This document shows, in pieces, positions 8,398 through 19,700 of a stretch of 64,000 nt of DNA. The DNA lies in NCBI RefSeq assembly GCF_012933445.1, contig NZ_JABBNC010000017.1:62001-126000 (forward strand). Direction: 5' to 3'. Position numbers and translations under genes: made by a program. Position 1 is the stretch's first letter. Every line of letters begins with the position of its first letter. The notes beneath the pieces were generated by a model. It saw only the letters and a program-made list of their open reading frames with translations. It was not told where the DNA came from and did not search any database. This stretch comes from Actinoplanes sp. TBRC 11911. Its GTDB lineage: Bacteria > Actinomycetota > Actinomycetes > Mycobacteriales > Micromonosporaceae.

Positions 8398-11300
8398 TCA
8401 CGCCGTCAGCAAGAAGTCGGCGCAGTGGTTGAAAGCGAGCGCTCGCGCCGGCGGTTCCTCGCCGGACACCGTCGAAGGCGCGGTCCACTGCTCGGCCGCC
8501 CCGGCTCCGTTGTCATGCACCTCGATGCGCCAGACCTGCTCGTCGAGCTTCATGTAGACGGCGGCGGCCTGGCCACGTGAGGCGGGAGTGATCACCATCC
8601 CGCCGTGCCTCGCCCGATCGATCAGCGCGCTGAGGTCGTCCCAGGACCGCAGCGGATGGTTACCGGGCAGCCCCGGATCGGCGAGTCGTTCGCCGACCCA
8701 TCGGCCCGGGTCGAGCGTCTCGCTGCCGTCGACCGGAGCGCTGCGAAGTCCACCGCGGAAACGCACCTCCGTCGCCGCCGCCAAGGCGCCGTCCGAGGTG
8801 CCGTTCTGCCCGCCGACCTCGGCGTTGAGATCGGTGACGAAGCGCGTGACCCGATCCGGCGCGGTGCCCGGTTGCTCCGCCCGGCGCACCGCCTCCCGGA
8901 CGATCTCGCGCAACGCCCGGTCGTGCGCGATGATCTGCTCCGGATCGATCCGCGCGCCCGTGTCGTTGCGGATCTCGATGAGCAGCAACCCGGGCCGGTC
9001 CGGGCGGGCCCGGTCCAGATCCTGGTGATACGTGCGCACGCCGAAGGCCTCGTGCTGGTTGAGCACGGCCGACCGGCTGCGGAGCATCGTGTCGAGATAG
9101 TCGCCCACCCGCAGAGACCCACGGCCATGCCCTTCCGCCACCCAGGCGTAACGGACGGCGTCCAGCGGACGTACGCGCGTTCCCGGCGGCAGCTCGGTCA
9201 CGCGCTCGTAGCGGCGACTGGTCCGGGAGCGGGCGGCGGCGCTTCGATAGGCGACATAATGATCGCTGTAGTCGGGTATGCGCTCCAGGAGCGTCTCCTC
9301 GAAGAACTGCTCGATCGCCTCGGCGTTGCGGTCGAGGAAATCCCGCACCCGCCGCGGCAGCTCCCGCCGTAGCGTGCTCAGGCTTTGCCGCATCGCGATC
9401 GGGCTGTACTTCTTGCCTCCTATGGTGTCGCCCAGTGCGGCCTGCGCCAGCCCGGCCACGTGGTCATAGGTCAGCCACATGGCGCCTTCCAGCATGACGG
9501 CTTCGCCGGCGAATTCGTCCGTGCCGTCGTCGAGCAGGTGGAAGAGTCCCGAGACCTGGCCGGCGAATTTCTCGCCGTCGACGTGCGTATGCTTCGGGTG
9601 CTCGTCGAGGTGCGATTCCCCGGGTGCCTCCCAGATGCGGTCGGTCAGGCCCCGCATGACGTCCCGCAGAGCGAGAACCGGCACTCCTCTCGTGTGGTGG
9701 ACGAGCACCGTCGGCTCCCCGCCGGTGATCACCGCCCGCCACACGACGTTCCTCAGCTCCGGATTCAGCCGCCATCCCCGGCCCGTCGTGAAGATGTCCC
9801 TGAGGTAGTGGACGCCCGCGGTGCCGCCGGGTTGCACCGTCTGCCGGGCGCGCGCCGCCAGATCCTGCAACGTCGCCACGATGGTCTCGAGCGAGTCGAC
9901 GGCAACCGCCTCCGGATCGCCGTCGAGCTCGGCCCGCGGATCCTCGGTCACGAACTCGAGAACCGGCAGGGACGCCTGGCGGAAGCCGTCCTCCGGCCGG
10001 CTGGGCGACACGTAGTGGCCGCGGCCGTCGGTCAGGAAGACGCCGGTGTCGATGACGACCTTCAGCCCGGCCGCGTCATGTCGCGCGACCCAGGTCACCT
10101 TGTCCAAGTTGACACGCGGTGTTGCCGCAGCGCGGGACGCGAAACCCGTGAGCCGGACGCCGCCGCTGGCAGCGCGCTGCCCCGACCCCGCCGAAGACGA
10201 TCCGGACGCACCCGGGGTCCGGTCTTCGAGGAAGCCGCTGTGATCCTCGGCCTCGGTGCCGGCTCGTCCACCGGGAAGGCCGGTCGGGGTCGGGTGCCTG
10301 CGGCCGGAGGCGCGTTCCCGCGCGAGCGCCTGCCACTGGTGGGGCTCGGCCGGATCGCCGTCGAAGCGGCGCTCGATCTCCTCGGTCAGCAGAGCGTAGG
10401 CCACTTCGATGATCGTCGGATCCCGGTCGACGCCGGCGTCGAGCGACGGCGGCAGCCGATACCCCAGGCCGTAGAGGTACATGCCGGCCGCGTTCAGGAC
10501 GCGTTCGTACTCGTCCTCGCTCAGGCGCTCCAGGCGGGTGCGCATCCGCTCGATCTCCTCCGGCGCGGGCAGCGGCGTCGAGAGGCGTGGCGGCGGCGGG
10601 AGCGGGGCCGTAGGAAGTGGCCGTGCCCCCGGCGGCCCCGGCGGTGGCTGGGGCAGCCGCCGCCCCGCGGGCGGCAGCGGAGCCGAGTCGGCCTCGGGGG
10701 GCGGGGTCGACTCGGCCTCGGCCGGCGGGGTCGCCGGGACCGGTTCGGGCGGTGGTGTGGCCAGGCCGGCGGCGCGTTGCGTCACGGCCAGACCAACGCC
10801 CTGGACGACTTCGTCGGCAAGCTCCCCGTTGCGGCCCGGCGGCATGTCGCCGATCACTTCGTCGAGCCGGGCATCGATCTGCTCGCGGGTCAGGTCCGAC
10901 CCGTTCCCGGCGAGAAACGTCGACACCCGGTCGAGCAGCTCGGCCCGGTTGACAGCCTCGTCGATCGGCTCCTGGTCCCCGATGATCGCCTGAGCCTCTG
11001 CCACGGTCGTCGGGTCGCCGCCGAACACACTCATCCGGCGGGTCGCCACGCTCACCCGACGGCTCATCCGCCGGCGCAGCTCGTCCGGCACCCGGCCCCC
11101 GGCGGCCTGAATGGCTTGCGCCTCGCGGACCAACGGCAGGAGCGGGTCGAAGGTGGTGCGCCCGCGCGCGGCCGGCTCCACCACGCCCTGCACGCTGAGA
11201 TCCAGCTGTGCCAGCCGTTGTTCAATATCGAGCAGAAGGTCCACCTCACCGTCGGCCAGGACATCCGGCGCGGCCGCGCGGCCGTCCATCTCGAGCAGCA

Positions 11301-14300
11301 ACGGCCGGCCCTCTTCCTCGGTGCCGATCGCCAGGATCGGGCGGCCGTCCGCGAGCCACACGGGGGTGATCGCCCCGGGCCCGAGCCACCGCAGATGACG
11401 GGGCGAGACGCGACCCGGCCGGGCGAAGACGTTGCGCGCCCACTCCAGTGCGGCCGATTCGTTCTCGACCGGCGGCGGCCCGGTCAGTGTCCGGAACAGC
11501 CGCTCGGCCCGCTCCGTGGCCGTTTCCGCGGCAGGGGCCCGCCTGAGCTGGTTCTCGATGAAGCGGCCGACGCGCTGAACCACCCCTCGCGCGACGTCCT
11601 CACGGGACATGAACACGACGTGCCCGTCGCGGTCCAGCCGTGCGCCGTCCGCGATGAGTTCGGCGAGATCGACGACGGAGCCGCGCTGCACACCGGTCCC
11701 GACCAGCCCGACATAGCGTGCGGGCAGGTGGATCTCGAGGTGCCGCATGCCGTCGTGCCGGCCCACCGGGACGAACCCGGCCGGATAGTGCCGCAGGAAC
11801 TCGTGCATGGGACCGTGCGGCCAGATCGAGTGCGGGACCGAGATCCACACCCGGACGTTCTGATCGAGCTGCAGGGGCGCCCGAGCCATCCCACGCCGCA
11901 GGACCATGGCGGCGTCGCTGCCCGGGTCGCGGAGCGTTCCGTCGATGACACCGCGTCGCGCATCGTCCGGCGTGACGATGCGACGGCCCCGGGTCCAGTT
12001 GCTGAGCGCGTCGGCCAGACCGTTGCGATGATCGCTCACCACGCCGATCCGTTTGCCGTTGCGGAATATCTCCCACCGTTGAGATCGCTCGTTGCCCCCG
12101 TGGACCCGCACCACCGATCGCACGACCGGAATGCCGGAGCCGCTCAACCACGTGATGAACGGAAGTGACTCGTCGGGGTTCCAATCCGGGTCGGTGAGGA
12201 TGACGATCGGTGCGCCGTTCTCGTTGTACAGCCGCGACGCGTAGGCGGCGGCCGGGAGGCGTTCGCCGCCGGTCTCGAGCAGTCCGTTGCGGATCTGTCC
12301 GGTCTCGACGGTCACGTGCTCCAGGACGTCGACCGGCAGCGTGTCCAGAAACGACCAGTCGATGTACGGATTGAGCGGCACCGCGGTCAGCTCGACCGGG
12401 CGTCCGCCGCGTCCCGGAACCGGCCGGTGCCGGTTGACCCACACCTGGTGCACGCCGCCCGGGGTGGGCAGAGTCTCGGGGGTCACGGTGAGAGCGCTCG
12501 TGGCGGGCTCCGCCGCGGTCGCCGGAAGCTCGTGCACAACGGCGCGAAGTCCCGGCCCGATCCGTACCGGCACCGTGATCCGCCCCCGGGAGGCGTTCAC
12601 CACCTCGCGGACCACCTGCGGGTTCAGCCAGGACCGGGCCGTGTCCATCCACTCCACGCCCCGGGCACCCATCCGTACCGGCACCTCGACCTCGGTCTCC
12701 GGGAACGAGCCGATGCTGGTCTCGTGACGTTCGGAATAGCCGGGCACCGTGTCGCCGCGCCGGGTCACGGTCTGGGTGAACTCCGCGGCGGTCAGATGCC
12801 GGTTGCTGGTGTAACCGCCGATGCGCTGGCGCAGCTCCCCGGCGACGTCGAGCTGTGGCGGAACGTGATCACGCGCTGCCCGCACCGCTGCTTCAAGGCT
12901 TTCCGCCGCCACGAGATTCTCGGTGTCCGGTTCCCGGACGTACCAGGTCGTCACGGCGGATCCGTCGACGACTCCGACGACGACTCCCGGGGCGGCATGA
13001 CCCAGCAGGGCCCGCCGGTCGATCTCGCGTTGCATCCGGCGGCCGAACGTCCGCACATTGTCCGCGTTCCCGCCGAGGCTGAGCACCAGGACCGGCCGCG
13101 TGTCCGAATCTGATCGCAGACGACTCTCGAGGTGCGCGGCGATCAACTGGTTGGGACGGATCTCCTGCCGATCGTTCAGGACAAAGACCTGGTAGCCGTG
13201 GCCCGACACCCGGCCGACGACGGTCACCGTTCCGGGCAGCGAGGTGGTCCGCTGGGCACGCGCCAGGACGGTTCCGGCCAGGTGCTGGAGCTGGCCGCCC
13301 GGCACGAACGTGAAGACGCCGTCCGCCGACCACGGCGCCGGCGCCGCCGGCCGCGGCCCGGTCTTGTCACCCGGACGTTGCTGCCGATTCATCGCGGACG
13401 TGATGCTCTGCTCGATACGCCGTCTGCCCACATCGCTGGCGGCGTCGGCGCGCATGTTCTGGGCCGACGGCGAATGCGGGCCGTACCGCGCGGCCAGATC
13501 CGTGATGGTGTCGAGGTGGGCGATGCCCAGCGGCGTGGCGGCCGGGCCCGGCCGGAGCAGCTCGAGCTCCATCGACACCGGCAGGTTCGGGTTGACATCC
13601 GGCACCGCCGCCGGGTCGGACCGGCCGGGCGGATCGATCTCCAGCGTGTCCGTGGTGAGCGACCGGTCGCGCAGGAAGTTGCGCAGGTGGTCGGCCAGCT
13701 GCTCCCGGAACAGGGAGCCCGGGGCCATCAGGAAGGTGCGGGCCCCGCGCGCGGTGAAAGCATCGGAACCGCCCGGTTCGGCGGCGAAGATGTCCAAGCC
13801 GTCGATGATCTGCGCGAACGGAAGCCGCGATCGCATCGGTAGCCGCCGGAATCCTTCCCGGGCCGCCGCGGCCTGCAGGAAGGCCAGACTAGCGAGGCCG
13901 CGAACGATCGCCACCGATTCAATATGGAGAAATTCGGTCAGATCGTGCGGTTCGACCCGCGCTCCGGCCAGACGGGAGGCCAGCTGGGCGGCGATCCTCT
14001 CGCCGAAGGCGCGAGCGGCACCGAGGAGCAACTGATTGCTGTTGTCGAGATCCCAGGTCGGCACCCAGGACGGCGGCGTGTCCAGAATCAGGTGAAGGTT
14101 CGCGAGCGCGGCCACGACCGGCATCGGGTCGTCCGGTGCCTCCACGGCCGGCGGCGCCACCATCGGCGGCTCGGGCACCACGGTGGAGATCGCTACGTCC
14201 GCGGTGGAAACGGGCAGTTCTTCCGGACCCTCCTCGACGATCTGCCCCAGCTCCGACCGGGGCCGCACCCTCGGCGAGGGAGCACCGAAACGCGGTGCTG

Positions 14301-16746
14301 CCAGACGGTGGGCCGGGGCCGCCGCGGGCGCCTGGACCGGCGTCGGCGGCGCGGGAGCCGGGCCGGGCCGGGTGCTCCGGGGTTGGAGCGTGACGATACG
14401 ACCGCGCGCGTCGACCAGGGTGCCGAACCGGCTACCCAAGAGCTCCGCGACATCTCCCGGGCTGGCCGCGCGCACGAGATCGACACCGGCGTCCGTCTGC
14501 GTGTCGATGATGATCACGCCGCCGGTTCGGATTCGCTGGACCAGAAACGCCCGCGAGGGAGCGCCGTCACGGTGCGCCCACACCACCGCGACCGCGCCGC
14601 TCGGAAGCTCGGCGAAACGGTTGGGGCCGACCCTCGTCCAGTCGGCGCGGAGCGCGTCCGCCAGTGCCGAGGTTCGCGCGCTGGCGGGAGCGGCGGCCAT
14701 GACCCCGGCACGGGCCAGCAGACCGCCGACGCGTTCGATGCTGGCGTCTGTCCGGCCGTCCCACGGCGGCAGGGCGTCCAGGGCCGCTGCGAGCCACGGC
14801 ACCAGATCACGCCGGTACGAGCTCTGGACCGCGGCCTGACCGGCGCCCTCGAGTTCCGGGTGCCGGAAAACGTAGCGGTTGACGGTGCTCCGCAGCTGCT
14901 CGATCCCCACGAACGGCGACCCCGTGCGGCCACGCACCTCGGTCAGGCCGGCGTCCAGGCTGAGAGCCGCGGCGAGTGCCGCGGATTCGCGGGCACGCTC
15001 GGCGATCTCCTCGACGTCGGGCGGCGCCTGCCCGGTCAGGCGTAGATCGAGGTTCGGCTGGTGCCAGGGGCCGATGGGCTGCGGGACCGTGCTCGGCTCG
15101 GGTTCCGGCACGCGCGAAAGAGCCGACCTCGGCCGCGTGGATCCGGACAGGCCGGCGAGGTCCCCGGCCCGGAGGGTGGGGAAGGTCTGGCCCAGCACCC
15201 GTTCGACGTCGGCTTCATGCGCGGACAGGAACGCCTCGACCTCGGCGCCCGCCGCCGCGAGGATGAGCGGCAGCGACTGGCGGACCAGAACCGGGACCGT
15301 GTCGCGATCGGTCACCCCGTGGATACGGAGGTGCAGCAACGCGACCACTTCGGCGACGACGGCGGCCGGCGCGAACTCACGCACGGCGTGCGGAATGTCG
15401 GCCGGCTGCACCGGCTCGTCGAACCGGTCGCGCAGGAAATGCGCCGCGAGCTCGTAGCCGGCGTCCAGTGCGGGCTGCGCGGCCGGCAGGTGCTGGAGAA
15501 GACCCAGGACGCCACCGCCGAGCGGGAGCGGGATGTCGTCCTCGGTGGACGGCGTCTCCGCCGCCGTTTGCGGCGCTGACTGCCCGGGTTGCTGGTCCGT
15601 CAACTCGGCCGGGGGTGCGTTGAAGCTTTCGTCCGCCCACAGGCGCGCGTCCCGGGGACTGACGTGGAGAGCCTCGAGCCGGGCGATCACGGCTCGCTGA
15701 AGCTCGCGCGCGTTCGCTCCGGAAGCGTCCGCCGACGGTGCCGGCCGTCCCCGCGTCTTGTGGTCCACAATCGACTCGGCGAGCCAGGCGACGAAGGACT
15801 CGTCGTCCGGCCGGGCGGCGGCTGCCCCGGCCAGCAACCAGGTCGGGCTGTTGAAGGTGGCGGCACGCACGCCCTGAGTGTCGGACAAACGGTACGGGCC
15901 GGTCGCGGTGAACATGCGGCGGACCGTGATCGGCAGGTCCACCGAACGCCAGCGGCCGTCGTCGTCGACGTACAGGTCGGCGACGTCGATGACCCGCGCG
16001 AGCCGGCTGCGGAGCAGTCGCAGGAGACTGGGCCAGAGCAGTCCCGGGGCCTCGTGACCGTCCAGGACGCGGGCCGCGGCGGTGAGGTCCAGGAGCCCGG
16101 GGTTGTCACCCCAGAGGATGGTGACCGCGGCGTACGCCGTTCCCAGGAGCTCCACCGTGGCGGCCCGGTCGGACAACGGGATCCGCTGACCGGGCGGCAC
16201 CGGCGGCCGCGGCGCGTACGAGAAATTCCCGTACGCCGTGGCCAGCTCGATCGTCAGCGCCTGGTCGTGGGTGACGGTCCGCCGCCCGCGTATCTCCCAG
16301 TGGCCACCGTCGCGGATGACGAACCCGGATCCGGTGTCCAGCTCGCCGGTCGGCTCGTACACGCGCAGCGGACGACCCAGTCGTTCCAGTTCCCGCTGCA
16401 GGTCGCCGGCGATCCCGCCGGGTGTCAGCAAGGTGATCGAGTCGGCCTCGACCGGCAGCAGGCCGTCGCGCAGCAGGCGGTGGGCCAGGGCCTCGCCGCT
16501 CTCCGCGGTTCCGGGCCGGACCGGGATCGTGCGCCGGTCACCGGACCAGGGCGCGGTGACGTCGAGGAAGCCGCCCGCGAACTCGAGCCGGGTGCGGGCC
16601 CGGGCGCAGTCGCGGAACCGGCCTTCGAGCTCGGGCGGGACGCCGAGCTCGAACGGCGAGTCGCCCGGCCTCTCGGCCACCGGTGACGACGGGCCGGAAC
16701 GGCTCCCGAAGTCGGGGATGCTCAGTCCGGAACCGGGCATGCTCAT
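8398..16746 (-). CDS. Giant 2782-aa protein of the type VII locus, unknown function
   Basis: Very large protein, 2782 aa, read from ATG 16746 with GGAGG 5 bp upstream, only 10 bp after the eccC stop. No signal peptide and no clear membrane helix are seen. It alternates globular stretches with Pro-rich linkers; the densest linker is about residues 1980-2060 (encoded near 10570-10800). A segment encoded near 14380-14700 ends in a strand pattern reminiscent of papain-fold toxin (Tox-PL) domains, but the expected His is replaced, so it may be a degenerate copy. The C-terminus has a lone Cys near the end (NHCADF). Position between eccC and the WXG100 pair suggests a secreted effector, scaffold or machine part. 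I do not recognise a family with confidence. Confidence 0.85.
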   Translation of the reverse strand: MSMPGSGLSIPDFGSRSGPSSPVAERPGDSPFELGVPPELEGRFRDCARARTRLEFAGGFLDVTAPWSGDRRTIPVRPGTAESGEALAHRLLRDGLLPVEADSITLLTPGGIAGDLQRELERLGRPLRVYEPTGELDTGSGFVIRDGGHWEIRGRRTVTHDQALTIELATAYGNFSYAPRPPVPPGQRIPLSDRAATVELLGTAYAAVTILWGDNPGLLDLTAAARVLDGHEAPGLLWPSLLRLLRSRLARVIDVADLYVDDDGRWRSVDLPITVRRMFTATGPYRLSDTQGVRAATFNSPTWLLAGAAAARPDDESFVAWLAESIVDHKTRGRPAPSADASGANARELQRAVIARLEALHVSPRDARLWADESFNAPPAELTDQQPGQSAPQTAAETPSTEDDIPLPLGGGVLGLLQHLPAAQPALDAGYELAAHFLRDRFDEPVQPADIPHAVREFAPAAVVAEVVALLHLRIHGVTDRDTVPVLVRQSLPLILAAAGAEVEAFLSAHEADVERVLGQTFPTLRAGDLAGLSGSTRPRSALSRVPEPEPSTVPQPIGPWHQPNLDLRLTGQAPPDVEEIAERARESAALAAALSLDAGLTEVRGRTGSPFVGIEQLRSTVNRYVFRHPELEGAGQAAVQSSYRRDLVPWLAAALDALPPWDGRTDASIERVGGLLARAGVMAAAPASARTSALADALRADWTRVGPNRFAELPSGAVAVVWAHRDGAPSRAFLVQRIRTGGVIIIDTQTDAGVDLVRAASPGDVAELLGSRFGTLVDARGRIVTLQPRSTRPGPAPAPPTPVQAPAAAPAHRLAAPRFGAPSPRVRPRSELGQIVEEGPEELPVSTADVAISTVVPEPPMVAPPAVEAPDDPMPVVAALANLHLILDTPPSWVPTWDLDNSNQLLLGAARAFGERIAAQLASRLAGARVEPHDLTEFLHIESVAIVRGLASLAFLQAAAAREGFRRLPMRSRLPFAQIIDGLDIFAAEPGGSDAFTARGARTFLMAPGSLFREQLADHLRNFLRDRSLTTDTLEIDPPGRSDPAAVPDVNPNLPVSMELELLRPGPAATPLGIAHLDTITDLAARYGPHSPSAQNMRADAASDVGRRRIEQSITSAMNRQQRPGDKTGPRPAAPAPWSADGVFTFVPGGQLQHLAGTVLARAQRTTSLPGTVTVVGRVSGHGYQVFVLNDRQEIRPNQLIAAHLESRLRSDSDTRPVLVLSLGGNADNVRTFGRRMQREIDRRALLGHAAPGVVVGVVDGSAVTTWYVREPDTENLVAAESLEAAVRAARDHVPPQLDVAGELRQRIGGYTSNRHLTAAEFTQTVTRRGDTVPGYSERHETSIGSFPETEVEVPVRMGARGVEWMDTARSWLNPQVVREVVNASRGRITVPVRIGPGLRAVVHELPATAAEPATSALTVTPETLPTPGGVHQVWVNRHRPVPGRGGRPVELTAVPLNPYIDWSFLDTLPVDVLEHVTVETGQIRNGLLETGGERLPAAAYASRLYNENGAPIVILTDPDWNPDESLPFITWLSGSGIPVVRSVVRVHGGNERSQRWEIFRNGKRIGVVSDHRNGLADALSNWTRGRRIVTPDDARRGVIDGTLRDPGSDAAMVLRRGMARAPLQLDQNVRVWISVPHSIWPHGPMHEFLRHYPAGFVPVGRHDGMRHLEIHLPARYVGLVGTGVQRGSVVDLAELIADGARLDRDGHVVFMSREDVARGVVQRVGRFIENQLRRAPAAETATERAERLFRTLTGPPPVENESAALEWARNVFARPGRVSPRHLRWLGPGAITPVWLADGRPILAIGTEEEGRPLLLEMDGRAAAPDVLADGEVDLLLDIEQRLAQLDLSVQGVVEPAARGRTTFDPLLPLVREAQAIQAAGGRVPDELRRRMSRRVSVATRRMSVFGGDPTTVAEAQAIIGDQEPIDEAVNRAELLDRVSTFLAGNGSDLTREQIDARLDEVIGDMPPGRNGELADEVVQGVGLAVTQRAAGLATPPPEPVPATPPAEAESTPPPEADSAPLPPAGRRLPQPPPGPPGARPLPTAPLPPPPRLSTPLPAPEEIERMRTRLERLSEDEYERVLNAAGMYLYGLGYRLPPSLDAGVDRDPTIIEVAYALLTEEIERRFDGDPAEPHQWQALARERASGRRHPTPTGLPGGRAGTEAEDHSGFLEDRTPGASGSSSAGSGQRAASGGVRLTGFASRAAATPRVNLDKVTWVARHDAAGLKVVIDTGVFLTDGRGHYVSPSRPEDGFRQASLPVLEFVTEDPRAELDGDPEAVAVDSLETIVATLQDLAARARQTVQPGGTAGVHYLRDIFTTGRGWRLNPELRNVVWRAVITGGEPTVLVHHTRGVPVLALRDVMRGLTDRIWEAPGESHLDEHPKHTHVDGEKFAGQVSGLFHLLDDGTDEFAGEAVMLEGAMWLTYDHVAGLAQAALGDTIGGKKYSPIAMRQSLSTLRRELPRRVRDFLDRNAEAIEQFFEETLLERIPDYSDHYVAYRSAAARSRTSRRYERVTELPPGTRVRPLDAVRYAWVAEGHGRGSLRVGDYLDTMLRSRSAVLNQHEAFGVRTYHQDLDRARPDRPGLLLIEIRNDTGARIDPEQIIAHDRALREIVREAVRRAEQPGTAPDRVTRFVTDLNAEVGGQNGTSDGALAAATEVRFRGGLRSAPVDGSETLDPGRWVGERLADPGLPGNHPLRSWDDLSALIDRARHGGMVITPASRGQAAAVYMKLDEQVWRIEVHDNGAGAAEQWTAPSTVSGEEPPARALAFNHCADFLLTA

Positions 16747-16756
16747 GGTCGCCTCC

Positions 16757-19700
16757 TCACCTGGTCGCGTATTCGTCGTCGGGGTCGATCGCCACCTGAA
16801 CCAGCACCGGCGAACCGCCGCGGCGCACCAGGATGCCCCGGCCGGGTGGCTGCGGCGCGGCCCGCATGCCGCCGAGCAGCACGCCTTCGCGCGGATCGCC
16901 GGACAGCAACAGCCCGTCGGCACCGATCTCGAGGGCCCGGCCCAGCAAGGCGGAACTGGTCAGCGAGCGGCCGATGCCGGCGGTGCGATGGGCGGCCACC
17001 ACGTGGAAGCCGACCTCCCGGGAGCTGCCCAGGTACGGCAGGAGCGGGGCCAGCGGCGACATCGACCCGCTCACCAGCATGTCCAGGTCGTCCACGACGA
17101 GATACAGCTCGGGGCCGGACCACCACGAGCGTTCGCGCAGTTCCCGAGCGGAGATGCCGGACGGTGGCCGGCGTGCCTCCAGCGTGTCGGCGAGCGCCTT
17201 GGCGTAGACCCCGGCCGCGTTCTCGTCACCGGCGTACGCGCCCACGTATCCCTCGGGCACGACGTCCAGCAGCCCGCGACGGTAGTCGACGATCATGAAG
17301 CGGGCCCCCTCGTCACTCACGGTGGCGGTGAGCGCTCGCATCCACGTACGCAAGGTGTGGGTTTTGCCGGATCCGCTGTCGCCGAGCACCGCGAAATGCG
17401 GCTGGTCCCGGAGCAGGTCGATGACGACCGGAGCCATGTCGGCCTCGTCCAGCCCGATCGCGGTGGCGTCCAACGTGGCGAGGTCCTTGGCCAGGATGCG
17501 CTCGGGCAGCATCCGGACGCGCGGGGCCCGCGCGCCACGCCAGGCCGTCTCGATCCGGGTCAGCAGCTTGGCCTGCTCCTTGGACAGTTCGGCCAGCGGA
17601 TCCGCGTCCTCGCCCGCGGGCCGGGGCAGCGCGACCTGGAAGAACGCTCCGGGCGCGACCACACCACGACCGGCCGGGGCCGCGGTGAGCTGGCGGGCCA
17701 GATTCCGGCCGACCTCGGATTCGAACGGATCGTTGAGCCTCAGTTCGAGCCGCCCGCCGATGCTGTCGCGCAGGTTCGACCGGATCTCGATCCAGCGGTT
17801 GGCGGTGAGCACGACGTGCACGCCGACGCCCAGACCGCGGGCCGCGAGCTCGACGACCTGGGCGTCGTAGTCGTCGGAGTCGGCGCGTACCGCCGCCCAG
17901 TTGTCGATGACGACGAACAGGTCCGCCGCTCGGGTGCCGCTCGGCAACGTACCGGCGTCGCGGCGCTGCCGGAACTCGGCGATCGAGCCGATCCCCTGCT
18001 CGCGGAACAGCTGCTCGCGCTCGCGCATGAGCCGGCTCGCCTCGGCCAGCACACGGCGCACCCGAGCCGGTTCGAGCCGGGACGCGACCCCGGTGACGTG
18101 CGGCGCGTCGGCGAACGGCAGCAGCGTGCCACCGCCGTAGTCGATCACCGACAACTGGGCCTCGTCGGGTGTGCCGGTCAGCATGATCGACAGCATCAAC
18201 GTGCGCAGCAGCATGCTCTTGCCGGACTGCGGCGCGCCCACGACGGCGACGTTGCCGGCCTTGCCGCCGAGGTCCAGGGTCATCGGCTCCTGGCGCTGGT
18301 TCAGCGGCAGATCGGCCACCGCGACCGGCACCTGCAGGCCGCCGAGCACCGGCCACAGTTCGGCGCCCAGCCCACGCTGCGGCGACTCGTCGATCGGTCC
18401 GAGCAGATCGTCCAGCGGGATGGCCGGCGGCAGCGGCGGCAGCCAGACCTGGTGCACCGGCTGGTCGTGACCGCTGAGACGATCCACGACCACGGCCAAT
18501 TCCGTACGCCCGTCCAGGTCCACCGGCTCCGCCGGCGCGAGCGCGGCCGGTTCGGCGGTGACGTCCGGCCGCATGGTCAGCGGGATCAGGGTAACCGCAC
18601 CGGACGCAGAGCCGGCCGCGTCCTCCGGCGACACGTACGGCCCGGAGACGTGAGCGACCCGGAAGCGCCGGTAGATGTCCTCACCGACCTTGAGATACGC
18701 CGACCCGGGAACCGCCGGCAGGTGGTACGCGTCCGGGGTACCGATCACCGCGCGGCTCTCCGCCGCCGAGAACGTGCGCAGGCACAACCGGTACGACAGG
18801 TGCGACTGCAGCCCGCGCAGCCGGCTCTCCTCGAGCCGCTGGGTGGCCAGCAGCAGGTGCATGCCGAGCGACCGGCCGACGCGTCCGATCTGGACGAACA
18901 GGTCGACGAAGTCGGGCCGCCCGGACAACAGCTCGCCGAACTCGTCGACGATGATCAGCAGGTACGGCAGCGGCTGCAGCGGCCGGCCGGCGGCGTCGGT
19001 GCCGCCGGCCGCCTGGCGGATCTGGTAGTCGCGGACCGAGTCGATGTTCCCGGCGTCGCGCAGCATCCGCTGCCGCCGCTGCTGTTCGCCCTCCAGCGCG
19101 GCCCGGACACGATCGACCATGGCCAGGTCGTCCGCGAGGTTCGTGATCAGACCGGAGACGTGCGGCAGGTCGGTGACGCCGGCGAACGTGGCGCCGCCCT
19201 TGAAGTCGATGAGCACCAGGCTCAGCAGGTCCGGGCTGTGCTTCGCGGCCAGGCCGGCCACCAGCGTACGCAGGAGTTCGCTCTTGCCGGAGCCGGTAGC
19301 GCCGACCACCAGACCGTGCGGGCCCATGCCGCGCTGCGCCGACTCCTTGAGGTCCAGCAGCACCGGGTCGCCCTCGCCGTCCACGCCGATCGGTACCCGC
19401 AGCATGGCGTCGTCGGACGGCACCGCCCGGCCCTTGGCCGGGTCCAGCCGGCCGACGTCGGACACGCCCAGCATCTGCGGCAACGTGGTGACCCGGGCCA
19501 GCACCGGCTCCCGGTCCACGGTCAGCCGCAGCGGCGTCAGGCGGCGGGCGATCGCCTCGGCCAGGACCGGATCGACCAGGTCGGCCCGGCCGTCCTCGAC
19601 GGCGCCGAAGGTCTCGCCGGTGCCGTCCAACTCCAGCGAGCCGTCGGCCGCCACGGTGGCCCGCGCGTCCACCCGGGTCGGCTCCACCGCTCGCTGCTCG

